Assembly: GCA_000310025.1 (NCBI GenBank)
Contig: FN649736.1
Coordinates: 524,016 to 588,015, forward strand
Reading direction: 5' to 3'
DNA from: Ectocarpus siliculosus
Taxonomy: Eukaryota; Sar; Phaeophyceae; Ectocarpales; Ectocarpaceae
DNA: 64,000 nt
Of this stretch, positions 10,601-22,881 are shown piece by piece (position 1 is the stretch's first letter; the number at the start of each line of letters is the position of its first letter). The position numbers and the translations under genes are program-made. The notes beneath the pieces are model-generated. The model had not been told where the DNA came from. It saw nothing but the letters and a program-made list of their open reading frames with translations, and searched no databases.

Positions 10601-13600
10601 ACCCCCCGCAGGTGTGTCCTGTAACCGCGTGGTAGCCGAATTGATTGGCCAATACACCAAGAGGGCCACTGTTGTTTCTGCGCTCCTTATATGTATGGCA
10701 CAATTGGTTTGGAATCGCTCATCGTCCGACTTTGAGCGATGGGTACGTGGGCACTTCTCGCGGGATTTGTCTGTGCTCTAATGTATGGGGTTAGATTGTC
10801 CGTGCTCAATCTCTGGGACGTTTGATGGTACCCCTGCTTGCATTGCCCATTCCTTGTCAAGTAGGGTTTTGAGAGTACTGAAGATGACGTGCTAGGAAAA
10901 GGTCAAATTGTGTGGGTGTGACAACGACAACATCAGGAACAACGACAACCAACACAGCAATGCTTGCTGCCGGCACCCTTGACGTTTCTTGCGACTTTGT
11001 GGTCACGTCAAGGTGACATGCATGTGGACCATGCCTCGAAACGTCAGCGTGCATCATTCCGGCCTGACAGGGAGTCGAGGGTTGTGGGCAGTGCTGCATG
11101 ATTGTGAATGGATACTACTACTGTAGATTTGCACTTCCGCTCTCTTCTGCTGCTCTTTATTTACCAGATCAAACCGGCTCTAAACGAAGGGGATATATTT
11201 CGGTACGTTGTCCAATCGCTTACGGGATTCATGGAGTGTGCCTTCGAGAGAGCTGGCGAGAACAATTCTATGCGCAGACAGTCGAGAGACAACGAGCCTT
11301 GTGAGGAGGACATACGCGGTGCTAGCCCACACGGCAAGATCCCCCGAGCGGAAGAACTGTCACAGGCTGTGGTGACTGGGATCAAAGAGGGCCTGATCGA
11401 TTTCGATCACCTTCAAGAAACAGTCGATCGGTGAGCAAGTTCAACCTTGCTTGACGGATGGTTTTGGAGTGCCATTCGACACGTATATGTGGTCAAGAAG
11501 CTCGTTTTCTGCAGCTCCTCTGTTGATTGACCCACTTGATTGTACATTTCAGCAAAGGGTAGATAGGTCGAGCTCTAGCACGCTTAACACGCGCCCCCAT
11601 ATTTCCCTTTCTCCTCTTGGCCGGCCTTCATATGGACGGCGAGCAGACCACACATTCGCTTGGGCGTCGGCAGCCTCATCATTAACATGTAAGTATTCCT
11701 GAACAATCGAGTGTTCAAAACAACGCGCGCGGTGTTGTGTTCTTTGCGTGCCATGCCCCAGGCTCCGTAGAGTTACGCACACCACAATATAGTTGCAGTG
11801 CCTCACGAACAACCTGGGTAGAGGTGAAGATTTAATAGCGATGACTGACTGCATGTTGTAAAATGGTTTCGCCATCTCTACAATGCCACGCTCCGGAGCT
11901 GTCAGGAGCCTGGGATATCAACATGCAGCGAAAGAGGACGTTGGAGGGGCGCTGGAGAGGTTTAGTCGCTGCGTCGAGGTATTCGAGCGGTACCCTGGCG
12001 TGTGTCGCTGCATGCTAATATGGTGAGCCGGTCGCGTGCACGTCACCAAAGCCGACGTTGAAAGGTTCGCTACGATTCTGTCGTGTGGTGGCGAGTTCTG
12101 AGACAGGCGACGACGTGAGTCTATGCGCGAGAAGAGTGTTTCGGAACATGCTGTTGTTGTTCAGTACTGAGATTTGTGAAGACCTCTTGCGATAGTGTCG
12201 CGACTGCCGATTTTGTGGAACCTGCCCGAAGACTAGAGTTAAGGATTGCCCCCCCGCCCCCCAATGGGGCGGGTGGCCATAACGAAACGGATGGCGGTGA
12301 GCGTTTAGGAGGAAGTGAACTAAAGAAGAAGGAAAACGACCACACTCCTTTAGTCGATGTATATACTCATCATAAGTAGGTGGCGATCAAACCAAAGAAG
12401 TCAATAGACGTGAAAGAAAGAGCCGAGCAGTCGCGCATGTGTTTCTCGTTCAACAATGTCAACCATCATCACAACAGAGAGCGTGTGTTGCGAGGTGCTG
12501 TGCTATGACGAGCAAATATGTGTGTGTGCGAACGAGCCTCTTTCTACCCTCCACCTGCCGCTGTTTGTGTCACATGTTTGGACTTCCTCTGGCGCGCACA
12601 TACGGTTGTTTGTGTCGTTCCCAGTCCCACGGGGTATCTCATGGGGTGCTCGGACAACCAGCAACTGTTCCCAAAAAATATAAAAAATCTCACAATATCA
12701 AAATTAGGATTTCCTCAAGATCCAGCGGACCTCGATCCTCGGTGATAGAAGAGGCCATCAACATGAATCAAAATTTGATTTTGGAAAACTCCGATATTAG
12801 TAATTAGCTTGCGACTGGTGGTATCGCTTGAAGTAGGGACGGCTGAAAACCGAGAAGATTCGCCGTGCAGTTCAGCATAGTCGACAGCAGCAGGTAGTAG
12901 CAGGTAGTTCCTGATACCCGCCTCAAGCCTATCCGCGCAGTCGGTACTGGGAAGCACCAAGAGACGTTGATGCCCAGCGATATGCATGAATGAAGAGGAA
13001 GCCAGTATATGTGAAAATGCTGAATGGACAATCATACGTGTATGTAGCTCTGGATACGTACACAAAAAGAGATCGCTCCGGTCTCGAAGATCCAAAGCGA
13101 CACACGATAAAGGTATACGAGATACAACGCGCAATCGGTATTAGGCAGTGCCGATAATCGTTCACACCCAGTGATGTTCATGGGGAGGAGAAGAACATGT
13201 GGAGCTACTCATGGACAATCATACTTGCATAGTCCTTGGTGATGTACACCAACAGAGATATCGCAACGTTCTGCACGATCCAAACGGCACCCGACAAACG
13301 TGTAAGACATCACTCAAATACTTGTGAAAGATGCCGCAGCGTGCAGCAACGTTTGTAGACAGGAGGTGCTCCGCTCTGGCTCGATCATAGGAACAGTACT
13401 ATCATGGCAATGGAGCAGGTATTGCCTTGTCAATTGTTACGTTTCGGTTTCCTTGTAGAAGTTCATAAGTAGATGATTATAGTAGTCCCTTTTTGCTCGG
13501 CGACCACAATATGGTGACAACTATACGTGCATCTGTTGGTCGGCAGCATCATGTGACAGGTGCACAACACGCGCACGGTTATTTCGCATCGTATTGAAGA

Positions 13601-15348
13601 ATGCTTTGTCGTCGCAGGAGGTATCCCATACGGTCATGGTCGTCGCGATAGGCAAACGTTCTTGGGTGGTCGATTTCTGATCCATACTGCTGTACCCTAA
13701 TCATTTATGGATCCTTGGATATCCATGCTGAAACACAAGTAATGTGTAACGACACGACGACCATCCTGTGAGTATATGTATACCATGATGACGTCCGTGC
13801 AGGCATGTCAATAGCATAGCACTGAGATCTTATGCGCTAGTCGTCTGTCCTGATGTGTTTTTTGCTGCCCCCCTCGTACCTCCCGTCGTGTAAAGGCGCC
13901 ACATAGCACACGGTGTCCTGGGGAGCCTAGCAGCGATTGACGATTCCAGAGCTCGAGGGCTGTACGATCGGTTGCGGGAGGTCCACAATTCGTCGCGTCC
14001 CTCTGCCTCTCTTCCGGCGCCACCTCTTGAGGAGTGGGGTGGGATATCTGACCTCTGCGATAATTTCCAGTGCAGGTGCGTGGGGAGGATGTCGAACGTT
14101 TCCATAAAGCCAAGACGAATTTGTGTTCGGGATAGAGGTGTTTTGTCCGAAACCTCTAAAGAACCACGACAGGCGCCTTGTCTGCACATGGGCAACATCG
14201 GACGATGGCATTGGTCACGCCGTTTCCTTTGGCTTGTTCGCCCTAGATCAGCTGAAAGTTATCGTTTATGATGGGACGCACTTACCGAAAGAAGCGGGGA
14301 GATGGCACCCCCCCTAGATGGACTTTCGAAGCTCGATTGCTCCACAAACAAGTGGGTGCGGAAAGAGCGCGGTACCTCTGCGGCAAATCCTAGACGAGAT
14401 GCTTTCACAACCACCATTTGTGGTGTTGGCATAAGCCTGGTTGTGAAGCAATTAGCTTTGAACATTGGTCTAGGGGGGGTCGCCTCTTTCGGTATTCATG
14501 AACGGCAAGGGTTCCGCGGACAAGGTTATTTATGTATTCCCCGGGTGGAGACGTTTCTTTTTCAGCTCAGCAAATTATGCGAAATCGACAAAGGGGGGTC
14601 CGGGAACTACATCAGGAGGGTCGATCGGTTCGTTCTGTCCGGAGAACAATCCGCACTTTAGGTTTCGATCGGCAAACCATTCCGTTAGTCAATCTCATAG
14701 TTGATTTTTCTCGTGGGCAAAATGAATCTTGATAGGTTCTTTCGTAGGCTTGGTTAACCGCCAAAGGACAAACCTGTTTGGCAACATGCCGATGTGCATC
14801 GAAGCGATGGAGAGGTACAAACGAAAAAAAACACGCAGGTTGCTAGATGAACGAATCGACCATGAACCTTGTGTTTGATTTGAACACCTAAGAGGTATGT
14901 AGTGCAAACATTGTCGTTGGAGGTGCCTACACAATATTTCCGGCTGCTGTTCAGTGCGTCCTTGCTCCTCCTCGAAGGCTTTTCACAAAGTGACGAACAA
15001 ACTCAAGACATACTGAAGGAACGCGTAGGGATTCTGCAATTCGAGAGAAGGCAAGTAGAGACTACCAGCAGAACAGTGGTTTGGAAAGTAGAACAAACAT
15101 AAACGATGCAGCGACCATCGGTCTACACGGGACCGGAGCCACCAACCATCAGTTTTCGGAGTTTCCTTTCCGGCGGGTACGTTTTCGCCCATGTCGCGGC
15201 GGCATATTTGCTCGGGCGCTGGGCAAGTATATTCTGATGTGGCACTCCATGTCATATCCAACCTGTTTCAGTGTTGTCGAGGCAGCAGCACTGTCGCTGC
15301 AGTCGCTGTACAGCTATTCCTTCAGCTGTAGCTACAAAGTAGCTCGCA

Positions 15349-15796
15349 TGTGATGCGAGGTTAGTAGGCAAACACACAGAGAGATCTCATAGTACACACA
15401 GACGCCCAAGCTGTCTTCACCTGACGGTTACAGACTTGGCAACGCCTTCACGGTACTGCATAAACCCATGCAGTAGAATAGAGTCGTTCTTGTACCACAA
15501 TTACTCCGACATGTCCTCTCAAGAACTACCCGGTTCTAGTACCAATGCATCAGATCCAATTCTCTCTCAATGTCGTCTCGAAACAATATCCATGTCCTCT
15601 CGAAACAAATCTATCTAAAGAACTTTTGACTCAATATCAATTGTTTTGCCTCTCTCAGCTGCGTTGCATCAGCAGCGATTTATTTTGCTTAAAATCTCCC
15701 GAATTTTCTTCTAACTTATACACACACATACACCATCCAACCCTCAAGACATAAAAGTCTGATTACGAAGAGGGGAGGTGATTAAACTCCTAACAG
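15349..15796 (-). repeat. Possible copia LTR fragment
   Basis: This is AT-richer sequence directly downstream, in the minus-strand sense, of a copia RNase H remnant. Read on the minus strand it begins TGTTAGGAG at 15795. That position would suit a 3' LTR, but I see no purine tract beside it, no second LTR and no certain far boundary. Confidence 0.25.
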
Positions 15797-15828
15797 CATG
15801 CCACGGGCGCGGAGAAACGCCGACGGGT

Positions 15829-16015
15829 TTAGCCCTTTCGTAAAACATCCGCTTTCTGGAGCGACGTCGATATTTGCTTCACGTCTAAGACTCCGTCAGC
15901 TACCAGCGACCTTACGTGGTGAAACTTCACGTCAATGTGCTTAGTCCTTGGGGTGATACGGAGGCTGCGAGTTAGTTTCAGAGCTCCCGAGAATATGGTA
16001 GTAGCCACCGTCAAC
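15829..16015 (-). pseudogene. Ty1/copia RNase H remnant in intron 13 of copy A
   Basis: The minus strand reads FSGALKLTRSLRITPRTKHI, then DVKFHHVRSLVADG and QISTSLQKADVLRKG, then a stop at about 15829. This is the copia RNase H end: R-T-K-H-I-D-V-x-x-H-H, a valine/aspartate stretch, then the A-D-V-L segment. Only the last 60 or so residues remain. On its other side it abuts the plus-strand LINE, as if one element landed in the other. It belongs to a different subfamily from the remnant at 3.4-3.9 kb, judging by sequence. Confidence 0.7.
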
Positions 16016-19000
16016 CTCGGTAGCAGGCTTGCCCACACCCGTGCAGTCCGGACTAAACCGAAACAGAAGCAATTCAACCGACGGGAACTGCAGTTCGAAG
16101 CAGCACGGTGTGCGGAGACTCATCAGTTCCTCCTCAACCTCGACACACGACTGGACGAGCAAACAACCACCGCCGCGGAATTGGCGACCGGCTCTACCAA
16201 TGCTCTCCTCGAAGCAGCACGGACGACCCTAGGGGAGGAACCGCGGAGACGCCGCACGCAGGAGTGGTGTGAGACCCCAGAGACGAGAGCAGTGCTGGAG
16301 GAGGCCCTTACCAAACGGCGGGAAGCGCGCCGAGCGATGAGGGGCAATTGGAACTCAGGAACGTGGAGGGTTCTGAAAGCAGCGTGTAAGGGAGTGGCTA
16401 CAGCAGTCGAAACGGGCATTTATGCCCATCTGGACGGATGTGTGACTGAACTTGAAGCAATCTACAAAGAACGCGACATGAGAGGACTGTACCAACACCT
16501 CAAGAGATAAGTGGGCTTCAGCGGGAGACAAGCGGGGGAACAGCAGTTCGTCACGGATGAGAACGGCGTGTCGCTCCGGAACAGAGACGACACCCTCCAG
16601 CGGTGGGCGAGATTCTTCAGCACCCTGCTCAACACCAGATCCCCTACCCTGAACCCAGGCATCATCGAACGAGTGACGCAGCGGCCAGCGACAAGTTACA
16701 CTCAACGGTTGGGAGAGGTGCCAGAACTCGAGGAGGTGAAACGGGCAACGAAAGGCCTCAAGAACTGGAAGGCACCCGGCTATGACTCCCTCCCTGCCGA
16801 GTTGCTCAAGATCGATGACGACGAACCCTTTGTCCTGGGACACCTCTTAACCATCCTCGTCAAGGTGTGGAACGGAGGAGATATCCCGCAAGAGTGGAAG
16901 GATGCAACCATCAAGGTGTTGTACAAGAAGGGTGACCGGTCCAACTGTAACAGCTACAGGGGGATTTTGCTAATATCTCACGTAGGCAAGGTCCCCATCA
17001 AGATCATCACCAACCGTCTAAGCGCCTTCTGCGAAGCCAACAACATCCTCCGGGAGGAACAGTGCGGATTTCGACCCGGGTGATCCACCGTCGACATGCT
17101 GCTCGTCGTGCGCCGCCTCCAGGAGCTGGGGCGGAGAAAGAAAATACCGCTCTACATGTGCTTCGTCGACTTGAAGAAGGCGTATGATTCGGTGAACCGA
17201 GAGATGCTATAGAAGGTGCTGGCCAGGGCCGGGATTCCTGCGAAGCTAATCAAAGTCATCCGCCAATTCCACGATGGAATGCGGGCCCGGGTGCGCATGG
17301 ACGACGGAGAACTATCGGACTGGTTCTTCGTCGCACAGGGCGTGCGACAAGGATGTGTGCTATCCCCACTGCTGTTCAACATCTTCTTCGCCGAGGTCCT
17401 CGAGGTCGTCGTTATCCGATTCAGCGAGGATGATGTTGTTCTGCGAAACCTGGTGTGCTTGGAGGAGGGGAAGACGGAAGCGGGGGGGGCGGAGGAGACA
17501 CCCCTTGACCGAGTACGGAAGGCAGTATAGGGGATGCTATATGCCGATGATGCCGGCGTCGTATCGAGGTCTGCAGAAGGACTAGCGAGAATGATGACCA
17601 TCATCGTTGAGGTGTTCGGGGAGTTCGGGCTGGCGGTATCAGAGAAGAAGGCGGAGACACTCCTGATGCGCGCGAAGGACAAGCCGACTACAACACCACA
17701 ACCCCCCTCCGCCTCCACCTCTGACCATCGAAGCCGCGGGACAGAAAGACGCCCAGACGACCGAGTTTCGGTACCTCGGTGGCCTCGTCAACGAACATCG
17801 CGACCTCCCCCGGGAGATCAACTACAGGAGCAGAGGAGCGTTGGCGTGCCTCAGGCGATATGGCCCGGAACTCTTCGACAGACCGAAGCGCCATACCGAC
17901 TCAAGATCCACCTGCTCCAGGCGGAGGCGATGGAGGCACTGCTGTACGGCTGCATGACAGGTCACCACTCAGCGGCCACTACCAGACGCTGCGGTCGATA
18001 CACCACCGACTGCTCGTTCGAGTTATCGGGTACAAGCGCAAGAAAGACACCTACCGGCAGCGTTCTTACGCCCAGACGCTGAAGAGGGTCGGATGCCAGA
18101 GCGTTGAAGCCACGATCCGACAACGACGCCTACTGTGCGCGGGAACATTGGCAAGGCAGCCGGACGGGCGACTCCCGAAACGACGGATGCTCGGCGAACT
18201 GGCGGGGGGGGGAGAAGCGACGTAGGGGGGGACAGGAACAGAACTGGCCGAAGTGTGTGCTCGAAGGCCTGAAGGCATTCGGGGCCGACCACGGATCTAC
18301 GAAAACCGATCCATGTTGTCTCGGAATCCCGGTACCGAAAGACACGGCACGTAAGTTCAAGTGGACGGAAGCCGCCAAGGTGGAGGGGGAGTACCCTGGC
18401 ATGCGGCGGTGCTGCAGGGAGCTGAGAGGTTCATGATCTCCTGTCACAAGAAGGAAGAAGAGGCCAGCCGACAACGAGCGCTCAAACGAGACCACAAGCC
18501 AACAACCAATGGGGCGGGAGGGGGGCAGGAGACGGACGAGACGGCGAGGGAAGAAAGCAAACGAGAAGAGACGGACCGAGTGGCGTGATACGTGCCGGGT
18601 TGAATTTCTTTTAGCCGATTCCACCCCCCCAACGCTGCACCACTGCACCAACCCCCCACTAGTGATGACGTACCATTACCATGTATCGCTGGTTGGTGGC
18701 CATGTTGGCGTGTTTGCCTGTTCGTCAGTGGTCTCTCCACCGTGTGCCTTTTTCTGTCTGTTATTTCTTGTTATTTCGACCTGGTCCCTTCTTGTCCTCG
18801 CTCTTTTTCGTTTTCTTTCTCTTTCCTTCCTGTTTCCTTCTATTTTGTTTATTTTTTCCTCTTTTTTCTCTTTGTCGCTCTTTTTTCTCTCTCTTTCTGT
18901 GTCAGATGGCCTTGTCTCTGCTTGCGTGTGAAGCACCAAGATTGAACCAAGGGGGTGTACCTCTCTCTGGCCCGTGATGCTGACTCCTAGTCTCAGTTGG

Positions 19001-19225
19001 TACCTCGCATAGCGCGCAGAGGGAGAGGAGGACTCCAGAATATCTGTCGTTGATTCCTATTGACTTGCGGACCCCTCGGGGCCAGTTTATTTGAGTGTAC
19101 CTTTTTAGGGTAAGTTAGCCTGTGACCAGGGGAATCGACCGCGTCAAGTGTTGGATCAGTACGTATGAAGGTACTGGGTAGAGAGAGATCGGAACGGTTT
19201 TTAATGTGCGAAGACAACAACAACA
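16016..19225 (+). mobile_element. Degenerate non-LTR retrotransposon (LINE) inside intron 13 of copy A
   Basis: A reverse transcriptase can be read in one frame from about 16020 to 17690, crossing stops at 16508, 17081, 17210 and 17528. RT blocks in order: [16 protein letters not shown] (about 16765), [20 protein letters not shown] (about 16930), EEQCGFRPG (17057), FVDLKKAYDSV (17163, first catalytic Asp region), [14 protein letters not shown] (17340) and YADDAG (17540, catalytic Asp pair). After 17690 the C-terminal region continues in two other frames: EFRYLGGLVNE, then RLKIHLLQAEAMEALLYGC, then VRVIGYKRKKDTYRQRSYAQ. The order is typical of LINEs, but no endonuclease precedes the RT, so the copy is 5'-truncated as well as frameshifted. 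The 3' end is placed at an AACAACAAC tail near 19215; the last 110 bases recur at 37.83-37.94 kb. It cannot be active. Confidence 0.85.
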
Positions 19226-19800
19226 AGTGTTGGAAAAATATTCAAACCCTCACCCGTGCTGCCTCCAACTGGTCCGTCAACACGGTCTTTGCAGGTTATA
19301 TGATTGTGTCATCGCGAGTCAAGCCTTCAGCGTGTTCTCCGCCACGCCCAAAAGCACTAGGAAAGCAGCTGCATCGGCTCACGCCGGGCGCATCGTCCGG
19401 AAGTGAATCTGCAAGGTTGTCGTTGAGGAACAACGTAGCAACATCGTGCCGCCGGTTGTCACTCCCGAGGACGCGGCCGGCTCGATCATGGTTACCCGTT
19501 GCAGCAACCACGACAAGCCAGTGGCATCTACTAGCTCGTGGGAGTCGAACCAGGAGCCTGCGCCGCAGCTGTAGGATCGAGCTTGTCTACTACACATTAC
19601 AATGGCCTTGAATCGGTCATGGGAGGAACAAGTGATACTGACGTTTTCCACAGCAATGGGGTGGTGGTGGTGGTCGTGAATTTTCTGACTTGATAGCCCA
19701 AGTTCCCGGTGTATCTCCGACACCGCTCGCATCGAGAGAGGTACATGGGGCCCCAGAGGAGATCGAGGATGATATTTATTGCCGCGGTGGACTGATTGGA

Positions 19801-21000
19801 TAGTACTCATGCCATTCTGGAAGCAGTTTGTGATGAGAGTCCGAAGATTTGACGTTGCGGATGTATTCGGATTGCTTGTGCCAGCCCCTGATGGTGCAGA
19901 TTGCGGATTTGAAAGCGGACTCTCTTTTCCCCTGTGGGACAAAGTAGAACAACCTTCCACGTCTTGTTTGGCAAGAAGCGGGACGCCAAGATAACACCGC
20001 ACACGGTCATGCCCACCAACCGGCCCTCCGTTGCCGTAGGGGCGTTCCTCAGAGCATGGTCCTCCTCTTTCCAGCGGTCTCTGTGGTTGGTTGTTGGTGC
20101 GGCAATGTCGGACAATATTGAGGTTCTTGTAGTCTCTGTCCCCGATACACCCTGCTTCAAATGGTTTTTTTGCAGTGTCAGAACGTGTATCGATTCAACG
20201 GGCACGACCACGCGCTGTTGCTTACCTACAAGGAATACACCTCCTCGGTTCTTGCATCAACGGCTGGCACTCCTCAAGATTGAAGCATGATGTGTCCCCG
20301 ACCGATGACGGCACTTACCCGTCGATCTTGCGCAAGATCGTCCACCATCAATACTCATGTTTTCCTCCCACAGTCTGAACAGCTCCGGGGCATTCCAGGC
20401 ACGGTTGACCATTGTTCCTATTCGACGGCGGTGTACACGAATCACGCTCGATGGGTGGTTGGCGCCCGTCTACTTGGATAAAATTTGTACTGGGGGGGAC
20501 GGTAACGTTTTGATGCGTCGCGGGTTAGTCGCCTCACGGAGCACGTTGTCTTTGCCTATGCGATGAGGCTGGTATGTATGGGAGGGAAAGGGTGACGGAG
20601 ACAACGCGAGAAACAGCAGTGAGCGGCAGCACCCCGGCGGAGATTTAGGATTTGGGAGTTGGTGATATGATGCAACGAGTCACGCGCGCTCCTATATTGG
20701 CTGAAACCTATAGTTGTGTATGGAGGCACGGAAGGATTAATTGGCTACATTCAGGGGGGTGGCGGGCTCTCTTCTTTTCCTATCGCTTTTCCGACATGTC
20801 ATCTACAAAACCTGGCCGCTTGAGGAAGGCGCCCGCATAAGTTGGACCAGTATGGATGTTAGAAAAGTGCGGAACTGAGCAGGAATCTGGACGTTTTTTC
20901 TGTAACGGCACAAAGGCAACAAAACCACCCTCAACCGTCACGACTAGCACCAACATCATCACCACAACCTTAGTCATGAGGAAGACAGGTTCACCTCATG
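19801..21000. other. Intergenic DNA downstream of copy A, nothing firmly recognised
   Basis: Several frames of 70-130 codons overlap on both strands. The minus frame at 19807-20211 has a faint retroelement-like flavour (DRWKEEDHALRNA) but no diagnostic motif. I call no gene here. Confidence 0.35.
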
Positions 21001-21039
21001 AAGAGCGACCTGTTGAGACGTCGTGATACAAGTTCCTGG

Positions 21040-21600
21040 GCATGAGGAATAATCACCTCGCCTTTTCCGAGTCCGTTCAAGTCGTGACCGATCACCGGCA
21101 GAGAAGACCACACCATGACAAAGTCATTTCCAGGCCATGACCGGGCTGACTCCGTGAGACGTAAATATTCAATGCGATTACAGAGTCATAACTCTGCCGC
21201 AATCAAGACGGACATATGACCCGGTGGTGGTATCTCGGTCTTGATCTGGTCAGGTCGCTGTAACGATCAGGCCATGAAAATTCATGGAGGGCGTGACAGA
21301 GGTCCTATAGTTAGAGTTGTTGACCAATCCGTCGATACGGGTCATGACTCGGTCATGATCTGGCCATGTCCTGGTTAAGGACGAATCATCACAGAGTCAT
21401 GGTCATGAACCAGTCATGACCTAACCATTCATGATCCAGTCGTGACCGAGTCATGACTCAGTTGTGGTCATGAAGGTGGCATGGCCTCGACAATCACCGA
21501 GGTCATGGCCCAATTCCGTGATCAAGTCATTACTCATGACTGGTTGATGATCGGGTCATGACCCGATCATACGTAAATCTGAAAAGTCGTACGGTCCTGA
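21040..21600. repeat. GTCATGAC-rich array, left
   Basis: The block is dense in variants of GTCATGAC, GGTCATGACC, CGGTCATGA and GAGTCATGA in both orientations. The core TCATGA is its own reverse complement, so the array is a field of short palindromes. A second array lies at 22900-23340 with the same order of flanking phrases. Subterminal arrays of this kind are known as transposase-binding regions in some DNA transposons; that role is an inference. Confidence 0.65.
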
Positions 21601-22286
21601 CCAAAGATCAAACGATCACGATCACGATCGCGAAAGAAAAATAATATAGCCAGCCATGTTTGCTATGTAGAGTCACAACAGTTGATCTGTGATTCGTCAG
21701 AAGCTTTGCGATAGGTTCGGCCGTACTTCATTCCAAGGGCCCATCGTTATTCGCCAAGGATGGATGTGTAACATCTTGAGGAACTGCGCTGGATCTTCGG
21801 CGTTCTTCCTGCTGTGTTGTTCTAAGCTCGCCCCTTCTGCGGCCGCCAAGGTGAGATGCGAGATTTATGAAGAAAGTTTGAGTGATGATCCAGACGGAAC
21901 CTGTGGCTGGCTGGCCAATAAAACATATAGAAGTAGCAGTGAAAATGAGGCCCCGTTGGAAATCCGTTCTGTTCATAGGGTGAGCCCAAAATTAGTAGAG
22001 TCGAGGTCCGCCGACAAAAACCCCATGGTTCAAGTGTGGATGAATCGATTCCCCAGAGTCGGACTTCGCCGAACGCGATGTATTTACCAGGGAAGAAGAA
22101 GTTAGTCTCTCACCGCCTGGAAGCGTCCATACTTTTTTTACCACCGACCAGGCGAACTCCCCCGACACCCGGGAGTGCGAGAAACGCCGTAGAAACCATA
22201 TCAGACGAGGCAGGAACAGCATTCTATTCATGCTGTCATAGTAGGATATACCTTACATGGTATCCTCACGCGCGCCCACCGTACCG
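21202..22286. repeat. 1.1 kb direct repeat, left member
   Basis: This unit begins TCAAGACGGACATATGACCC and ends near CACGCGCGCCCACCG. It matches 22882-23944 in the same orientation: the GTCATGAC array, then GATCTGTGAT, CAAGGATGGATGT, CGCCCCTTCTGCGG, CGATGTATTTACCAG, CTCTCACCGCC and the end block. The divergence is visible as many substitutions and small indels. The pair brackets about 600 bases, a geometry like a solo or short LTR-type unit, but no primer-binding site or polypurine tract was found. Confidence 0.7.
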
Positions 22287-22323
22287 GGGTAACCCACACT
22301 ATTTGACAAATGGAGTAAGATTA

Positions 22324-22875
22324 CATGGAAGTCGAAATTGACTTCCATGGAAACGGTTCACTGCTTCCATGCCATGGAAGGGGTTCACTGCTTCCATGGA
22401 AGATGTTCCGCTTCAATGGAACCACCCGATATCAACCGCTCGTTGCTTCCACGGAAGTCGCATTTTGGACCACGGAAGCACGACGAGTAGTACTTACATG
22501 GAAGCTCGTCGCTCGACAGAGTCTCTGCTATTCGCATGGCAGCACGAAAACTTCCATGAAAGGAACTTCCACGGAAGTGGGTGACAGAGCTCGAAACCGA
22601 CTTCCGTGGGAGCACCGAAATTTCCATGAAAGCAACTTCCACGGAAGCGTCTGGATATGTGGTGTACCCGGCTTTCCTACGCTAACCCTACCCTTTTCCC
22701 TATCGCTAACCGCGAAAAGATCATGGAAGCTAACCCGAGGCTGAATGCTTCGATGGAAGCTGCCCTACACCTGGGTTCTAAATAGCTTCCATGAGATTTC
22801 AATGAGCCTTCCGTGAAAGTTGACTTCGATGGAAGTGGCACATCAACATGTAGCAAATACCATGGTAGTTCGTTG
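22324..22875. repeat. Cluster of CTTCCATGGAAG palindromes
   Basis: Over 550 bases the motif CTTCCATGGAAG and near variants (ACTTCCACGGAAGT, CTTCCGTGGGAG, CTTCGATGGAAG, CTTCCATGAAAG) recur every 15-60 bases. The core TTCCATGGAA is a perfect inverted repeat. The cluster sits exactly between the two 1.1 kb direct repeats. Frames of up to 139 codons cross it but are repeats in translation (FHGSG/FHERNFHGS-like) and not a credible protein. Confidence 0.75.
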
Positions 22876-22881
22876 GTCACG

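Larger units (their letters stand above)
5970..19800 (+). pseudogene. Zn2Cys6 (fungal-type) transcription factor, copy A: damaged or C-terminally truncated paralogue
   Basis: Predicted nuclear DNA-binding regulator; target unknown. Exons by alignment to copy B: 5970-6088, 6423-6584, 6990-7091, 7723-7939, 8387-8460, 8941-8986, 9211-9294, [10088-10183], 10498-10611, 11168-11430, 11647-11688, 11906-12022, 13896-14075, 19295-19406. Exon 1 plus exon 2 encodes a canonical cluster: Cys at residues 23, 26, 33, 39, 42 and 49 (spacing 2-6-5-2-6), then TYVKRKW. Exon lengths equal copy B except exon 2 (162 against 171) and exon 9 (114 against 108). Lesions: exon 8 has AA before it and CG after it instead of AG and GT, although its frame is open; the last exon stops at 19404-19406, and the homologue of B's tail continues in other frames to about 19800. 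Skipping exon 8 (96 bases, phase 0 both sides) preserves frame and would give 543 residues. Intron 13 is 5.2 kb because of retrotransposon DNA. All other exons remain open, so decay is recent or the short form is used. Confidence 0.8.

Noticed and set aside
11550-11646. A longer exon 11 (PFSSWPAF-type reading) in the Zn2Cys6 genes
   Set aside because: No acceptor gives the right phase without an in-frame stop in either copy. The short 42-base exon beginning after GCGAGCAG fits both copies.
15829-15848. Calling an intact copia element in copy A intron 13
   Set aside because: Only the RNase H end is present; no RT, integrase, gag or matching second LTR within the window.
19807-20211. Copia RT fragment on the minus strand
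   Set aside because: The composition is suggestive (DRWKEEDHALRNA) but no RT catalytic motif or consistent neighbour supports it.
22325-22744. A 139-codon plus-strand gene across the CTTCCATGGAAG cluster
   Set aside because: Its sequence is the translation of a short nucleotide palindrome and changes frame with the repeats.
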